Positions 47,653 to 56,434 of a stretch of DNA of 64,000 nt are shown here, one piece after another (the first letter of the stretch is position 1; each line of letters opens with the position of its first letter). Made by a program: the position numbers and the translations under genes. Source of the DNA: Rhizobium sp. TH2 (lineage in GTDB: Bacteria > Pseudomonadota > Alphaproteobacteria > Rhizobiales > Rhizobiaceae); NCBI RefSeq assembly GCF_024707525.1, contig NZ_CP062231.1:992001-1056000 (forward strand), written 5' to 3'. Under the pieces are notes generated by a model. The model was not told where the DNA came from and ran no database searches. It saw only the letters and a list, made by a program, of their open reading frames with translations.

Positions 47653-49785
47653 TCACCAGCCCCCACCGCCGCCGCCACCCCCGCCACCGCCGGATGACCC
47701 ACCACCACCGCTGCTCGACGACGACGAAAAGCCGGATGACGAGCTCTTGGGCGGAGGCGGCAGCGACGAGGAAATCTCGCTCGACAGCGAGTTGGAGAAG
47801 CTCGACATGCGGTTGCCGAACTGCTTGTGGTCGAATTCGCGGCCGGCATACCAGCCCGGCTTGTAATCGTAATTCTGGTTGACGCCGGCCGCATCGAGCC
47901 AGGTTTGGAAATGCTCGGCCCACGGTTTTTCGACGCCGAGCGCCACCGCATAAGGCAGCATTTTCTCGAAATGCTGCGGCGACATTTCGGGTGCGCCGGC
48001 CAGGTTCATCCGGTCCTTCTCGGCAACGGTGAGATAGAGCCTGAGCCCCTCGATGCCATCCATCAGCTGGCGGCCGAGCGGCGTGGCGGCGCCCATGAAG
48101 GTCACGAAAACAACGGCCGCCAGGATCATGCCGCCGCAACAGGCGAGCGCGATGATGTCGTCCGGCGATTTCGCGATCTTGAGCAGTTCCAGGGCGCTGA
48201 CGGTGATGATCAGCGCAAATCCCAGCCAGAACATCGCCAGGAACAAGCCGGCAATGACCTTGATCACCATCACGGGCGCCGCCCTTATGACCGCTATGAG
48301 CGCGGCCGAAAAGACCGCGACGAAGACGAAGATGAAAGCCGGCACGACGAGCAGGCCCAGCATATCGGTGTCGAACGTGCCAAAAAACACCACCGAGAGA
48401 TAGGCGACGATCGTCAGGATGATGCCCCAGACGATGATGCCGAGATTGTAGCGGTAATATTTGCCGGTATGTTCCTTGTCGATCGAGATGCGGAACTTGT
48501 CTCCCATCGTCTGCAAGGTCCGGCCATTCGACTTGTCGATCTTGAGCGTGCGCGCGCCGGCGACCGTACCGTAGATCACGTCCTCGCCCGAGGGCAGCGC
48601 CTTGTCCGGTATCTTGTCCGTAAGCTTCATGGCAAGCTTTTCCTTCACGTCCTCGAGCACGATATGGCCCTTGACCGCGAGATTGATCGCGGAAGCCGAA
48701 AACGCCGTCCAGCCACCGTTGGAAAAACCGCGATTGGCGACATAGTTGACCAGCGCCGGCGACAGCCCCATCGGCGCATCCCAGCGCGGCACGATCACCC
48801 CACGCGACGGATCGCGGCCGACCCGCACCCAGTGCCAGAGGAAATAGAGCAGCACGATTGCAAATGCGACGCCGGCCAGGATCGAGTTCGCCCGGTCCTT
48901 GATCCACCACCATGTCTCGTCGTTTGACGAGGGCGGATCGATCGCGCCCTTGGCGAGCTTGACGCCGATGGTCAGGCCTTCGTGAAGGTTGAGCGGGATC
49001 GTGGTCGCGAAGAACACCTCGTTACCTTCCTCCAGCACGCGGGCATTCTTGTCCTTGGCGCCCAGCGGGCCGGTGAAGAATACGGTGTCCTCGGCCCTCA
49101 CGCCCTCCGGCAGGACGATCGTCGCCGAGGCCTCGCGGATCGGAAACTCCCAGTCATTGCCGGTGACATTCCAGAACAGCTCGTCGAAATCCTTGCGGTA
49201 GCGTATCTGCCGGCCGGTCTCGTAGGTGATCGAATAGATATATTCGCCGCGCGGCAGGAACACGTCCTCCTTGCCGATATAGATGCGCATACGCGCGCCG
49301 CCGTTGATCGACTCGGTCTTGTAATCGTCCTTTGCTCCATTGCGCTCGATGCTGACAACAGAGAAATCGACGCGGTGAAGCTCGTTGTCCTCGCCCATGA
49401 AGGTGAGTGGAAAATCGCGGAAGATGCCGCGCTTGATCTTGTAGCCCTCGGCCCGCACGCGGATCGTCTCGGTCACGGTCATTCGGCCCGCGCGCGAAAG
49501 ATCGATCGCCGCATGGAAGGATTCGATCACCTCGTCGGCGTGGGCGGGGAGGGCGATTGCCGCAAGGAAAAGCGAAATCAGCGCGAACAGTAGAAGCGTT
49601 ATCCTGCTCGATACTCCCCTCTGTCCTGCCGGACATCTCCCCCTCAAGGGGGCAGATTGGATGGAGGCGCGGCCTTGCTTCCTGTTCAACGGTATTGGCA
49701 GGCACGAGCGTTGCAACGAGTCTCCAATCTCCCCCCTTGAGGGGGAGATGTCACGAAGTGACAGAGGGGGGGATTCTTCTCCCAT
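47653..49785 (-). CDS. DUF2207 membrane protein with repeat-derived N-terminus
   Basis: 710 residues if started at the ATG on 49785 (GAGGG upstream, eight bases after the lemA stop). Residues ~1-62 are encoded by the palindromic repeat at 49613-49771. The expected signal peptide (RITLLLFALISLFLAAIALP) only then follows, at about 65-87. The DUF2207 domain comes next (FHAAIDLSRAGRMTVTETIR, SITYETGRQIRYRKDFDELF), then a membrane helix, a cytoplasmic part, several further helices (about 430-550) and a low-complexity Ser/Gly tail ending in a run of glycines and Trp. DUF2207 proteins usually follow lemA, as here. Function unknown, envelope-related. Confidence 0.85.
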   Translation of the reverse strand: MGEESPPLSLRDISPSRGEIGDSLQRSCLPIPLNRKQGRASIQSAPLRGRCPAGQRGVSSRITLLLFALISLFLAAIALPAHADEVIESFHAAIDLSRAGRMTVTETIRVRAEGYKIKRGIFRDFPLTFMGEDNELHRVDFSVVSIERNGAKDDYKTESINGGARMRIYIGKEDVFLPRGEYIYSITYETGRQIRYRKDFDELFWNVTGNDWEFPIREASATIVLPEGVRAEDTVFFTGPLGAKDKNARVLEEGNEVFFATTIPLNLHEGLTIGVKLAKGAIDPPSSNDETWWWIKDRANSILAGVAFAIVLLYFLWHWVRVGRDPSRGVIVPRWDAPMGLSPALVNYVANRGFSNGGWTAFSASAINLAVKGHIVLEDVKEKLAMKLTDKIPDKALPSGEDVIYGTVAGARTLKIDKSNGRTLQTMGDKFRISIDKEHTGKYYRYNLGIIVWGIILTIVAYLSVVFFGTFDTDMLGLLVVPAFIFVFVAVFSAALIAVIRAAPVMVIKVIAGLFLAMFWLGFALIITVSALELLKIAKSPDDIIALACCGGMILAAVVFVTFMGAATPLGRQLMDGIEGLRLYLTVAEKDRMNLAGAPEMSPQHFEKMLPYAVALGVEKPWAEHFQTWLDAAGVNQNYDYKPGWYAGREFDHKQFGNRMSSFSNSLSSEISSSLPPPPKSSSSGFSSSSSSGGGGSSGGGGGGGGGGGW
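49613..49771. repeat. Rhizobial palindromic intergenic repeat (RIME-like), copy 2
   Basis: CCCCTCTGTCCTGCCGGACA and CATCTCCCCCTCAAGGGGGC start the left arm; the right arm ends in ATCTCCCCCCTTGAGGGGGA and GACAGAGGGGGG. The arms match those at 8944-9122, while the core differs. The right arm's CTGCCGGA is replaced by a CACGAAGTG variant. The element lies inside the 5' part of the DUF2207 frame and keeps it open. Confidence 0.85.
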
Positions 49786-49792
49786 GACACCC

Positions 49793-50347
49793 TCAGAACT
49801 TGACCTGCGGCAAGGCGCGATCGGCCTCGTTGGCAATCTCGAAATAGGTTTTCTTGGTAAAGCCGAACGGACCCGCCATCAGGTTGGAAGGAAAGCTCTC
49901 GACTTTCACATTGAGGTCGCGCACCGAGCCGTTGTAATAGCGTCGCGCCATCTGGATCTCGCCTTCGATGCCGTCGAGCGAATTCTGGAGTTCGAGAAAA
50001 TTCTCGTTGGCCTTGAGGTCGGGATAGGCTTCCGCGATCGCCATCACCCGGCCGAGCGCCTGGCTCAGCATGTTCTCGGCAATGCCGCGCGTGGCGACAT
50101 CACCCGCCGGCACGGCTTGCGCCTTGTTGCGCAGTTCGACCACCTCTTCGAGCGTGGTCTTCTCATGTGCCGCATAGCCCTTCACCGTTTCGATCAGGTT
50201 GGGGATCAGGTCGGCGCGGCGCTTCAGCTGGACATCGATACCCGACCACGCCTCCTCGGCCATCTGACGCGCCTTGACCAGGCCGTTATAGAGCAGGATG
50301 GCCCAAAGGACTGCCACGCCGATGATGGCGCCGATGACGGTAGACAT
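49793..50347 (-). CDS. lemA: LemA family protein
   Basis: 184 residues. One N-terminal membrane helix (VIGAIIGVAVLWAILLYNGL) with the bulk in a helical domain: 'EEAWSGIDVQLKRRADLIPN' then 'LIETVKGYAAHEKTTLEEVV', 'AEAYPDLKANENFLELQNSL' and 'RRYYNGSVRDLNVKVESFPS'. These are the LemA signatures. Its function is unknown; in many bacteria it is the partner of a DUF2207 or TPM-domain protein, which here follows eight bases downstream. Confidence 0.93.
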   Translation of the reverse strand: MSTVIGAIIGVAVLWAILLYNGLVKARQMAEEAWSGIDVQLKRRADLIPNLIETVKGYAAHEKTTLEEVVELRNKAQAVPAGDVATRGIAENMLSQALGRVMAIAEAYPDLKANENFLELQNSLDGIEGEIQMARRYYNGSVRDLNVKVESFPSNLMAGPFGFTKKTYFEIANEADRALPQVKF

Positions 50348-50466
50348 GCTGGAATTCTCCCCCGCGATTGTTTGGTGCGAGAGTAACGTTTCAGCCCCCT
50401 GATGTCATTGAGGAAAAATGACTTGGCCTTGATCAAATGTGGGTGCGCCGGCCGAGTCCCAAGATG

Positions 50467-50498
50467 TTGCTAGGCAGAACTTGCTAGGCAGAAATTGC
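50467..50498. repeat. Short tandem repeat upstream of lemA
   Basis: The 14-base unit TTGCTAGGCAGAA(C/A) occurs twice head to tail and a third time as TTGC only, in the 305-base gap between lemA and the small plus-strand gene. No promoter was recognised with confidence in that gap. Confidence 0.6.
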
Positions 50499-50652
50499 GA
50501 TACCGCAGAATCCCGAAAATCATATGATAATCAAGCGCTTCGGCGTGACTTACACTTTAGTATCGGTGTCACCTGGGAAACTGTGCAGTCGGATTCCGCA
50601 TGCCAATATCGTCTTCAAGATCAACCAACCACTCGTGCTTCGAGGGACCGTC

Positions 50653-50850
50653 ATGAAGACCACCGCAACCATCATCAACATCCTGGCCTTTACGGTGCTG
50701 TTCTTCGATTATGCGGTCGCCATGACCCCACCCGAGCCGGCCGGCACCCGCCGCTTCCTGCAGATTTATGCAGGCCAGCTCCCGACCGGCACCTATCCCA
50801 CCCGCAAGGTTGTTTGGGAAATGGGCTATTCTCTCACGGATGTGGTTTGA
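50653..50850 (+). CDS. Small hypothetical protein with signal-like N-terminus
   Basis: 65 residues from the ATG at 50653 (GAGGGA seven bases upstream): KTTATIINILAFTVLFFDYA is a signal peptide or single membrane helix, followed by 45 soluble residues (PPEPAGTRRFLQIYAGQLPT, ending EMGYSLTDVV). The frame is open 43 codons upstream without a ribosome site. No family recognised. Confidence 0.5.
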   Translation: MKTTATIINILAFTVLFFDYAVAMTPPEPAGTRRFLQIYAGQLPTGTYPTRKVVWEMGYSLTDVV

Positions 50851-50874
50851 AGACCTAAGCCGTCTTGTTCGTCG

Positions 50875-51570
50875 TCACGAATGACCCTGCGCCTGTTCTT
50901 CTGTGATCTTTACGGCAAGGACCATCTGCAGCCTCTGCATGCGGCTGAGAAACCTGTTGAACAGATAGACGCCGCCCGCACAGCCAACCGTTGCCAAGAC
51001 CATGAGCCACAAGGCCATAGAATATTGGTGGGGTGTCTGCGCCCGCTCCTGAAAGACTCCGGTCAGCGCCATTGCAGTGAGCGATAGCCGTCCAGCCAGC
51101 CAACTCGTCGCCGGCAGCCAATTTGCGGGAAGATCTCGCCATCGCAGCGGATCGCGCGTCACCCGCTCCAGCTCCGACATGATCACCATCGGCATCACAT
51201 GGGCGACAATGGGAAGGAAATGCAGGGCGACGGCCGATAGCGGACCGTAGCGCGGCGGCTCCACGCCGACGATCCGGAGGAACCTCGTGGCGAAATATAT
51301 CCAGGCGAGCCAGACCAGCGCCGCAAACAAGAGGGCAACGATGGCCGCGGCCCATGTCAGAAACTGCCAGCGAGCCAGGCCCGCTTGTTCCAAGATGTCG
51401 CCGGTCGAGTTAACGAAAGTAGGTTCGAATGCCGCGCGATCCTCTGAAAGCATGGCAACCGTCAAAGCCGCTGATGCGACCAATGGGACTACCGCTACCC
51501 AGGAAATGACTTTGAATACGATCCGAAGGCGGCCGAGAAATGCCGCCCGCCCCATCAAACTTGGTTTCAA
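50875..51570 (-). CDS. DUF4328 membrane protein
   Basis: 231 residues with four hydrophobic segments. The DUF4328 pattern is seen in 'VWLAWIYFATRFLRIVGVEP', 'PRYGPLSAVALHFLPIVAHV' and 'MPMVIMSELERVTRDPLRW', that is, a W-x-W/Y-x-x-R pair, a 'P..AV....PI....P..IM.EL' helix and the final D-P-x-x-W. The function is unknown. It is on the glyQ strand, 68 bases after the glyQ stop codon. Confidence 0.7.
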   Translation of the reverse strand: MKPSLMGRAAFLGRLRIVFKVISWVAVVPLVASAALTVAMLSEDRAAFEPTFVNSTGDILEQAGLARWQFLTWAAAIVALLFAALVWLAWIYFATRFLRIVGVEPPRYGPLSAVALHFLPIVAHVMPMVIMSELERVTRDPLRWRDLPANWLPATSWLAGRLSLTAMALTGVFQERAQTPHQYSMALWLMVLATVGCAGGVYLFNRFLSRMQRLQMVLAVKITEEQAQGHS

Positions 51571-51638
51571 GATAACTTATCCGAATGCCCCACTCTGAAC
51601 TTTACATCGCAAAGATCGAAGTGGGATGCAACCGAAAG

Positions 51639-52592
51639 TTAGGCCGCGCTCTTCAAATTCACACCACCAGCATCGGTCAGCAAAAACGCCTCGCCGCAGG
51701 CTTTCGCCAGCGTCCGCACGCGCAGGATATAGCTCTGCCGCTCCGTCACCGAGATTACCCCGCGCGCATCTAATAGGTTGAACACATGGCTTGCCTTGAT
51801 GCACTGGTCATAGGCCGGGAACACGCATTTGTGCAGCATCAGGTTGGCATTGTCGCCCGGCGCGCCGGCGGCGAGCAGGGCCACGCATTCGCGTTCGGCG
51901 TCGATGAAATGCCGGTGCAGCATCTCGGTATTGGCGAATTCGAAATTGTGCCGCGAATATTCCTGCTCCGCCTGCAGGAACACGTCGCCATAGCTGATCT
52001 TCTCGTCGCCATCGCGGCCGTTGAAGTTGAGATCATAGACATTGTCGACGCCCTGCACATACATGGCGAGACGCTCGAGACCATAGGTCAGTTCGCCCGA
52101 CACCGGTGAACACTCGATGCCGCAGACCTGCTGGAAATAGGTGAACTGGCTGACTTCCATGCCGTCGCACCAGCACTCCCAGCCGAGGCCCCAGGCGCCC
52201 AGCGTCGGGCTTTCCCAGTCGTCCTCAACAAACCGGATATCATGCAGCAGCGGATCGAGGCCGATCGCTTCGAGCGAACCGAGATAGAGTTCCTGCAGGT
52301 TCGACGGATTGGGCTTCAGGATGACCTGGTATTGGTAATAGTGCTGCAGCCGGTTCGGGTTCTCGCCATAGCGGCCGTCCGACGGCCGGCGCGAGGGCTG
52401 CACATAGGCAGCCTTCCACGGCTTGGGGCCGAGCGCCCGCAGCGTCGTTGCCGGGTGGAATGTACCGGCGCCGACTTCCATGTCGTAGGGCTGCAGCACC
52501 GCGCAACCCTTGTCCGCCCAATAGTTATGCAGCGTCAGGATCAGCGCCTGGAACGAGCGCTTCGGGTTCATGTGATCAGGAACTGCGGACAT
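51639..52592 (-). CDS. glyQ: Glycyl-tRNA synthetase alpha subunit
   Basis: 317 residues from the ATG at 52592; an ATG seven codons later (MNPKRSFQ) also fits and neither has a strong ribosome site. Class II core: motif 1-2 region '[20 protein letters not shown]' and '[20 protein letters not shown]', then '[20 protein letters not shown]', '[20 protein letters not shown]' and '[20 protein letters not shown]'. It forms the alpha2beta2 enzyme with GlyS. The two genes are usually adjacent; here DUF4328, a small plus-strand gene, lemA and DUF2207 lie between. Confidence 0.96.
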   Translation of the reverse strand: MSAVPDHMNPKRSFQALILTLHNYWADKGCAVLQPYDMEVGAGTFHPATTLRALGPKPWKAAYVQPSRRPSDGRYGENPNRLQHYYQYQVILKPNPSNLQELYLGSLEAIGLDPLLHDIRFVEDDWESPTLGAWGLGWECWCDGMEVSQFTYFQQVCGIECSPVSGELTYGLERLAMYVQGVDNVYDLNFNGRDGDEKISYGDVFLQAEQEYSRHNFEFANTEMLHRHFIDAERECVALLAAGAPGDNANLMLHKCVFPAYDQCIKASHVFNLLDARGVISVTERQSYILRVRTLAKACGEAFLLTDAGGVNLKSAA

Positions 52593-52738
52593 ATCGGCTA
52601 CCATGGCGTGGAGAGATGGCCGCTGAGTGCCATGGCGGGCGGTGAGGGTCAAGGATTTTTGACCTCGCGTCATCCAATTGAAGGCTGGGGGATTGTGATA
52701 TACTTTGCAACCACGTCGATCGAGAGTCGGAGATCGCC

Positions 52739-53038
52739 ATGAATGTAAAAGTTTCCATCGAGCTTCCCGAACGCTATCTGGAATTCGCGGAAGGCATGAT
52801 CCGCGACGGCGTCATTGGCTCGCTTTCCGAGTTGGCGCAAGAACATCTGAGGCTTCTGATGCTGATACAGTCTCCAGAGTTGAGCCCGAAGCAGAAATAT
52901 TCGGTCATGGCCATGAAGGGCGAGATTGTTCGGCGAATGAATACGCCAAAGGATCAATGGATCACGACCGACGAAAGCGAAAAGCTGTTCGGAGATTTGC
53001 GGCGCTACGCCGACGAGAAGATTAGCGCGGGTCTATAG
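52739..53038 (+). CDS. ParD-like ribbon-helix-helix protein without toxin
   Basis: 99 residues. '[20 protein letters not shown]' followed by '[20 protein letters not shown]' is a ribbon-helix-helix of the ParD/CopG type. The C-terminal half ([20 protein letters not shown]) would be the toxin-binding tail. No ParE or RelE gene follows: the next 30 bases are non-coding and the next gene is on the other strand. It is either a solitary regulator or the survivor of a lost module. It lies divergent from glyQ. Confidence 0.7.
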   Translation: MNVKVSIELPERYLEFAEGMIRDGVIGSLSELAQEHLRLLMLIQSPELSPKQKYSVMAMKGEIVRRMNTPKDQWITTDESEKLFGDLRRYADEKISAGL

Positions 53039-53069
53039 TTCGCTGCGGGCGGTGCCGCTCGTCCTATCC

Positions 53070-53270
53070 CTACTCCTCCTCTTCCCGCTTCACCCTATAC
53101 TCTCCCGTCACCTCGTCCTTCACCAGCGTGCCCAGCGCGCCGCTCGCCTGTTCCTTGCGCTTCACCTCGGCCTTCTTGACCAGTCTTTGGGCGTCGGCGA
53201 TGAACTTGCGATAGACGAACCAGCCAGCGATCAGCACCACCGCGACGAAAATCAGTTTTGTGAAGCCCAT
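53070..53270 (-). CDS. Small conserved membrane protein
   Basis: 66 residues: one N-terminal membrane helix (FTKLIFVAVVLIAGWFVYRK) then a charged tail (KKAEVKRKEQASGALGTLVK, ending VTGEYRVKREEEE). GGAGGAAG lies just before the ATG. It directly follows the S49 peptidase gene on the same strand (36 bases apart), which suggests one transcript. A PF-type name is not recognised with certainty. Confidence 0.7.
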   Translation of the reverse strand: MGFTKLIFVAVVLIAGWFVYRKFIADAQRLVKKAEVKRKEQASGALGTLVKDEVTGEYRVKREEEE

Positions 53271-53306
53271 GGCTTCCTCCCCGGAATAAACCCTGTCAAC
53301 GTCACC

Positions 53307-54161
53307 TCAAAGTCCGTAACGGCTCCACCATGCCCGCTCTTCGGCGGTTTCCACCAGCCCGTTCGCCAGCCCCGCGCCGATGCCCATGCCGCTCTTCTCG
53401 CTCGAAATGAAACGGCCGAGGAAACCGCGGGAGGCTTCGATCTTCTCGATCTCGACCTTGTCGCCGTAGCGTTTCTTCAATTCCGCCATCATATCACCAA
53501 TGCCATCGACAAGTCCAAGCTCCAGGCCTTTCCCGCCTGACCAGAAAAGGCCACTGAAAAGATCCGGATTGTCGGACAGCTTGGCCCCGCGCCGTGCCTT
53601 GACCATGCCGATGAAAATCTGGTGCACGTCATGCTGCAGGCTCTTGAGATGGTCGATATCGCTCTGCTTCTCGGGCTGGAACGGGTCGAGCACCGATTTG
53701 TTTTCGCCCGACGTATAGACGCGGCGTTCGACGCCGATCTTCCTGAGCAGTTCCGGAAAGCCGAACCCGCCCGAGATTACGCCGATCGAGCCGACGATCG
53801 AGGTCGGGTCCGCGATGATCTCGTCGCCCGCAAGCGCGATCAGGTAGCCGCCGGATGCCGCGACATCCTCGACAAAGACCAGGACCTTCTTCTCTTTCTC
53901 GGCGGCGAGTTCGCGGATACGGTTGAAGATCGCGCGCGACTGCACCGGAGAACCGCCCGGCGAGTTGATCGATATCGCCACCGCCGGCGCCTTCTTCATG
54001 TCGAAGGCTTTCTCCAGCAGGTCCTCGACATTGGCGATGTTGAGCGCCGGCCGGAACTGGCTGCCGCCCGCCTGGATCACGCCCTGCAACCGCACCAGCG
54101 GGATGACCGTCTTCTGCTTGCGGAATTTCTTGGGTATCAGGCGTTTCAGGGCGCGGAGCAT
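53307..54161 (-). CDS. S49 family peptidase (SppA/SohB-like)
   Basis: About 284 residues from the ATG at 54161; an ATG 11 codons upstream (54194) is possible. The N-terminus is basic (KRLIPKKFRKQK), with no clear membrane helix, unlike E. coli SppA. The serine nucleophile is in 'FVEDVAASGGYLIALAGDEI' (about 100-119) and the lysine base in 'RVYTSGENKSVLDPFQPEKQ'. 'INSPGGSPVQSRAI' is the family block before it. Such enzymes degrade signal peptides or membrane protein fragments on the cytoplasmic face. Confidence 0.9.
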   Translation of the reverse strand: MLRALKRLIPKKFRKQKTVIPLVRLQGVIQAGGSQFRPALNIANVEDLLEKAFDMKKAPAVAISINSPGGSPVQSRAIFNRIRELAAEKEKKVLVFVEDVAASGGYLIALAGDEIIADPTSIVGSIGVISGGFGFPELLRKIGVERRVYTSGENKSVLDPFQPEKQSDIDHLKSLQHDVHQIFIGMVKARRGAKLSDNPDLFSGLFWSGGKGLELGLVDGIGDMMAELKKRYGDKVEIEKIEASRGFLGRFISSEKSGMGIGAGLANGLVETAEERAWWSRYGL

Positions 54162-54222
54162 TTCGTGTCCAAATTGATGATCGTGGATCGACATGTAATG
54201 GCGTTTGCCGAAAACACAATGG

Positions 54223-55023
54223 TCAGGCGGGTTTGCGGTTCCGCCCCAGCCGTTTGTAGGCCGCGCGGCCGTTGTTCAGGTCGTCGATATCGGGCAGGAA
54301 CCGGTGCGAGCCTTGAGGGTGCATGAAGAGCGGTGCCCGCACCACCAGCCGCGCCCGCGAACCCTTGATCGCGCTTGCCAACAGCCGGATGGCGCTCTCG
54401 CCCTCGCGCGGATGGATGAATGTGATCTCGACGCCGCCGAACCGCTTGCCGCAAGCCGCGATGATATCGCTCACCGATTCCGGCCGCGCAATCAGCGACA
54501 GCTGTCCGCCGGGCTTCATGATCGCGCCGGCCGTTCGAATCCAGTCCTCGAACAGGTCGCCATCCATCGCATGCGCCTCGGCCTTCAGTCCATCCGGCGC
54601 GCGGCGGTCGCCGGGATCGTTGAACGGCGGGTTCATGATCACATGGTCGAAGACATCGTCGAGAAGGCCTGCCTCGACTCGCGCCTTGCCTTTCAGCGTC
54701 ACGTCGGCTTCGATGAGCGAAAGGCGAGGGGCGATACGTTCGTTGAGAGGATGCGCCATGCTCTTGCGCGCAAATCCGGCCATATCAGGGGAGCGCTCGA
54801 CCAGCGTCACCTCGGCGCCTTCGATTCGCGACGCGACTGCAATGCCGGCAGCGCCGGCGCCCGCCCCGAGATCGGCGACCTTCATCGAGCCCCCGCCTGC
54901 CACCATGGCCGCCAGCAGCATCGCATCCATGCCCGATCTGTGCCCCCGACCTTTCGGCTGCACGACATGGAATTCGCCGAAATGGAAGGCATCGGCGGTT
55001 TCGCCATGGGTCGCGTCGTTCAA
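54223..55023 (-). CDS. TrmN6-like tRNA1(Val) adenine-N6 methyltransferase
   Basis: 266 residues, starting at a TTG immediately after the DUF2007 stop (TAATTG). The class I methyltransferase fold has SAM motif I 'VADLGAGAGAAGIAVASRIE' (about 49-68) and the N6-adenine catalytic motif NPPF in 'DHVIMNPPFNDPGDRRAPDG'. 'QPKGRGHRSGMDAMLLAAMV' at the N-terminus is typical of TrmN6/YfiC relatives. Modification of A37 in tRNA1(Val) is inferred from the family; other targets are possible. Confidence 0.85.
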   Translation of the reverse strand: MNDATHGETADAFHFGEFHVVQPKGRGHRSGMDAMLLAAMVAGGGSMKVADLGAGAGAAGIAVASRIEGAEVTLVERSPDMAGFARKSMAHPLNERIAPRLSLIEADVTLKGKARVEAGLLDDVFDHVIMNPPFNDPGDRRAPDGLKAEAHAMDGDLFEDWIRTAGAIMKPGGQLSLIARPESVSDIIAACGKRFGGVEITFIHPREGESAIRLLASAIKGSRARLVVRAPLFMHPQGSHRFLPDIDDLNNGRAAYKRLGRNRKPA

Positions 55024-55242
55024 TTATTTTAGCTCCGCGCCGAGCCCGGCATCCCTGATTATCCGGCGGGCCTCGTCCTCGCGGTCGGAATCGACCAGCA
55101 GCCGGCGCTGCAGGATTCCGAGCGAACCTTCGAGCACGCTCATGCCCTGATCGGCGATCATGGCGTAGATTCCGGCGTCCTTCATCAGGCTTTGTGCGAA
55201 AGAAAGCGCCACGGGATCGTTGCTGCGCATGATTTCAATCAC
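55024..55242 (-). CDS. DUF2007 small protein
   Basis: 72 residues from a GTG at 55242 (GGTGA upstream); the ATG at 55230 is an alternative. 'MRSNDPVALSFAQSLMKDAG' then 'GILQRRLLVDSDREDEARRI' matches DUF2007, a ferredoxin-like small domain proposed to be a signal transducer. It directly abuts the methyltransferase gene, as in many Rhizobiales genomes, and is divergent from the polyprenyl synthase. Confidence 0.88.
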   Translation of the reverse strand: MIEIMRSNDPVALSFAQSLMKDAGIYAMIADQGMSVLEGSLGILQRRLLVDSDREDEARRIIRDAGLGAELK

Positions 55243-55340
55243 ATTTCACCCTTTTTTGACTTGGCGGGACAATTCGCCTCTTGCTGCAAGCGCCGCCGGT
55301 TTTTATTGTCCGGCCGAAAGCATGAACAGGAGCCGGACCC

Positions 55341-56357
55341 TTGGGCGTAGTCATACCGCTTGAAGAAAGCAAAAACAAACAGGCATCGATCAAGCCTTTG
55401 GTCGACCTGACCCGGGCCGATATGGAGCGCGTCAACCAGTTGATCCTCTCCAAGGCGGGCTCCGATGTCCAGATGATCCCGGAGGTCGCCAACCACCTGA
55501 TTTCCTCGGGCGGCAAGCGCCTGCGGCCGATGCTGACGATCGCTTCGGCCAATATGTTCGGCTACCAGGGCGAGGGCCATGTCAAGCTCGCGGCATCGGT
55601 AGAGTTCATGCATACCGCGACCCTGCTGCACGATGATGTCGTCGACGAAAGCGACATGCGCCGCGGCCGAAAGACCGCGCGAATCCTCTGGGGCAACCAG
55701 GCAAGCGTGCTGGTCGGCGATTTCCTGCTCGGCCAGGCCTTCAAGATGATGGTCGAGGTCGGTTCGCTCGAGGCGCTCGACGTGCTCGCGACCGCTGCCA
55801 CCGTGATCGCCGAAGGCGAAGTGCTGCAGCTCTCCGTCGCCAAGAACATGGAAACGACCGAGGACGACTATCTCCAGGTCATCCGCGCCAAGACCGCGGC
55901 CCTGTTCGCCGCCGCTTCCGAAGTCGGCCCGATCATCGCGGGCACCAGCCGCGCCGATCGCTCGGCGCTCAAATCCTTCGGCATGAATCTCGGCCTTGCC
56001 TTCCAGCTGGTCGACGATGCGCTCGATTACGGCGGCAAGGCCGCCGATCTCGGCAAGAACACCGGCGACGATTTCCGCGAGGGCAAGATCACGCTGCCGG
56101 TCATCCTCGCATGGCGCCGGGGCACGGCCGAGGAGCGCCACTTCTGGCGCGAGGCGATCGAGAACGGCGACAATGGCGAAGCCAGCCTCGAACGCGCCAT
56201 GGGCCTGATCACCAAATACGGCTCCCTCGCCGACACCATCGCCCGCGCCAACCACTACGGTACCATCGCGCGCGATGCGCTCGCCGCATTGCCAGCCTCG
56301 CCCTGGAAGGCGGCATTGAACGAAGTGATCGATTTCTGCATCGGCCGTGTGAACTGA
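55341..56357 (+). CDS. ispB: Polyprenyl diphosphate synthase (octa-/decaprenyl type)
   Basis: 338 residues, starting at a TTG (55341) with GGAG eight bases upstream. First Asp-rich motif in 'HTATLLHDDVVDESDMRRGR' (about 90-109), second in 'LAFQLVDDALDYGGKAADLG' followed by KNTGDDFREGK, and 'SSGGKRLRPMLTIASANMFG' for the allylic substrate. It makes the long isoprenoid tail of ubiquinone; Q10 is usual for this order. Small residues before the first DDxxD would allow long products, but chain length is not proven. Confidence 0.9.
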   Translation: MGVVIPLEESKNKQASIKPLVDLTRADMERVNQLILSKAGSDVQMIPEVANHLISSGGKRLRPMLTIASANMFGYQGEGHVKLAASVEFMHTATLLHDDVVDESDMRRGRKTARILWGNQASVLVGDFLLGQAFKMMVEVGSLEALDVLATAATVIAEGEVLQLSVAKNMETTEDDYLQVIRAKTAALFAAASEVGPIIAGTSRADRSALKSFGMNLGLAFQLVDDALDYGGKAADLGKNTGDDFREGKITLPVILAWRRGTAEERHFWREAIENGDNGEASLERAMGLITKYGSLADTIARANHYGTIARDALAALPASPWKAALNEVIDFCIGRVN

Positions 56358-56434
56358 TCGCGGCCCACCTTCTTCCCACCGTGACGCCACCCCGCGGCGA
56401 TGCTAGACTCTCCCCTCCAACGGGAGGCTCGCTT

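Noticed and set aside
47653..47720. Possible frameshift or repeat artefact in the glycine-rich end of DUF2207
   Set aside because: A Ser/Gly-rich tail ending in a glycine run is normal for this family.
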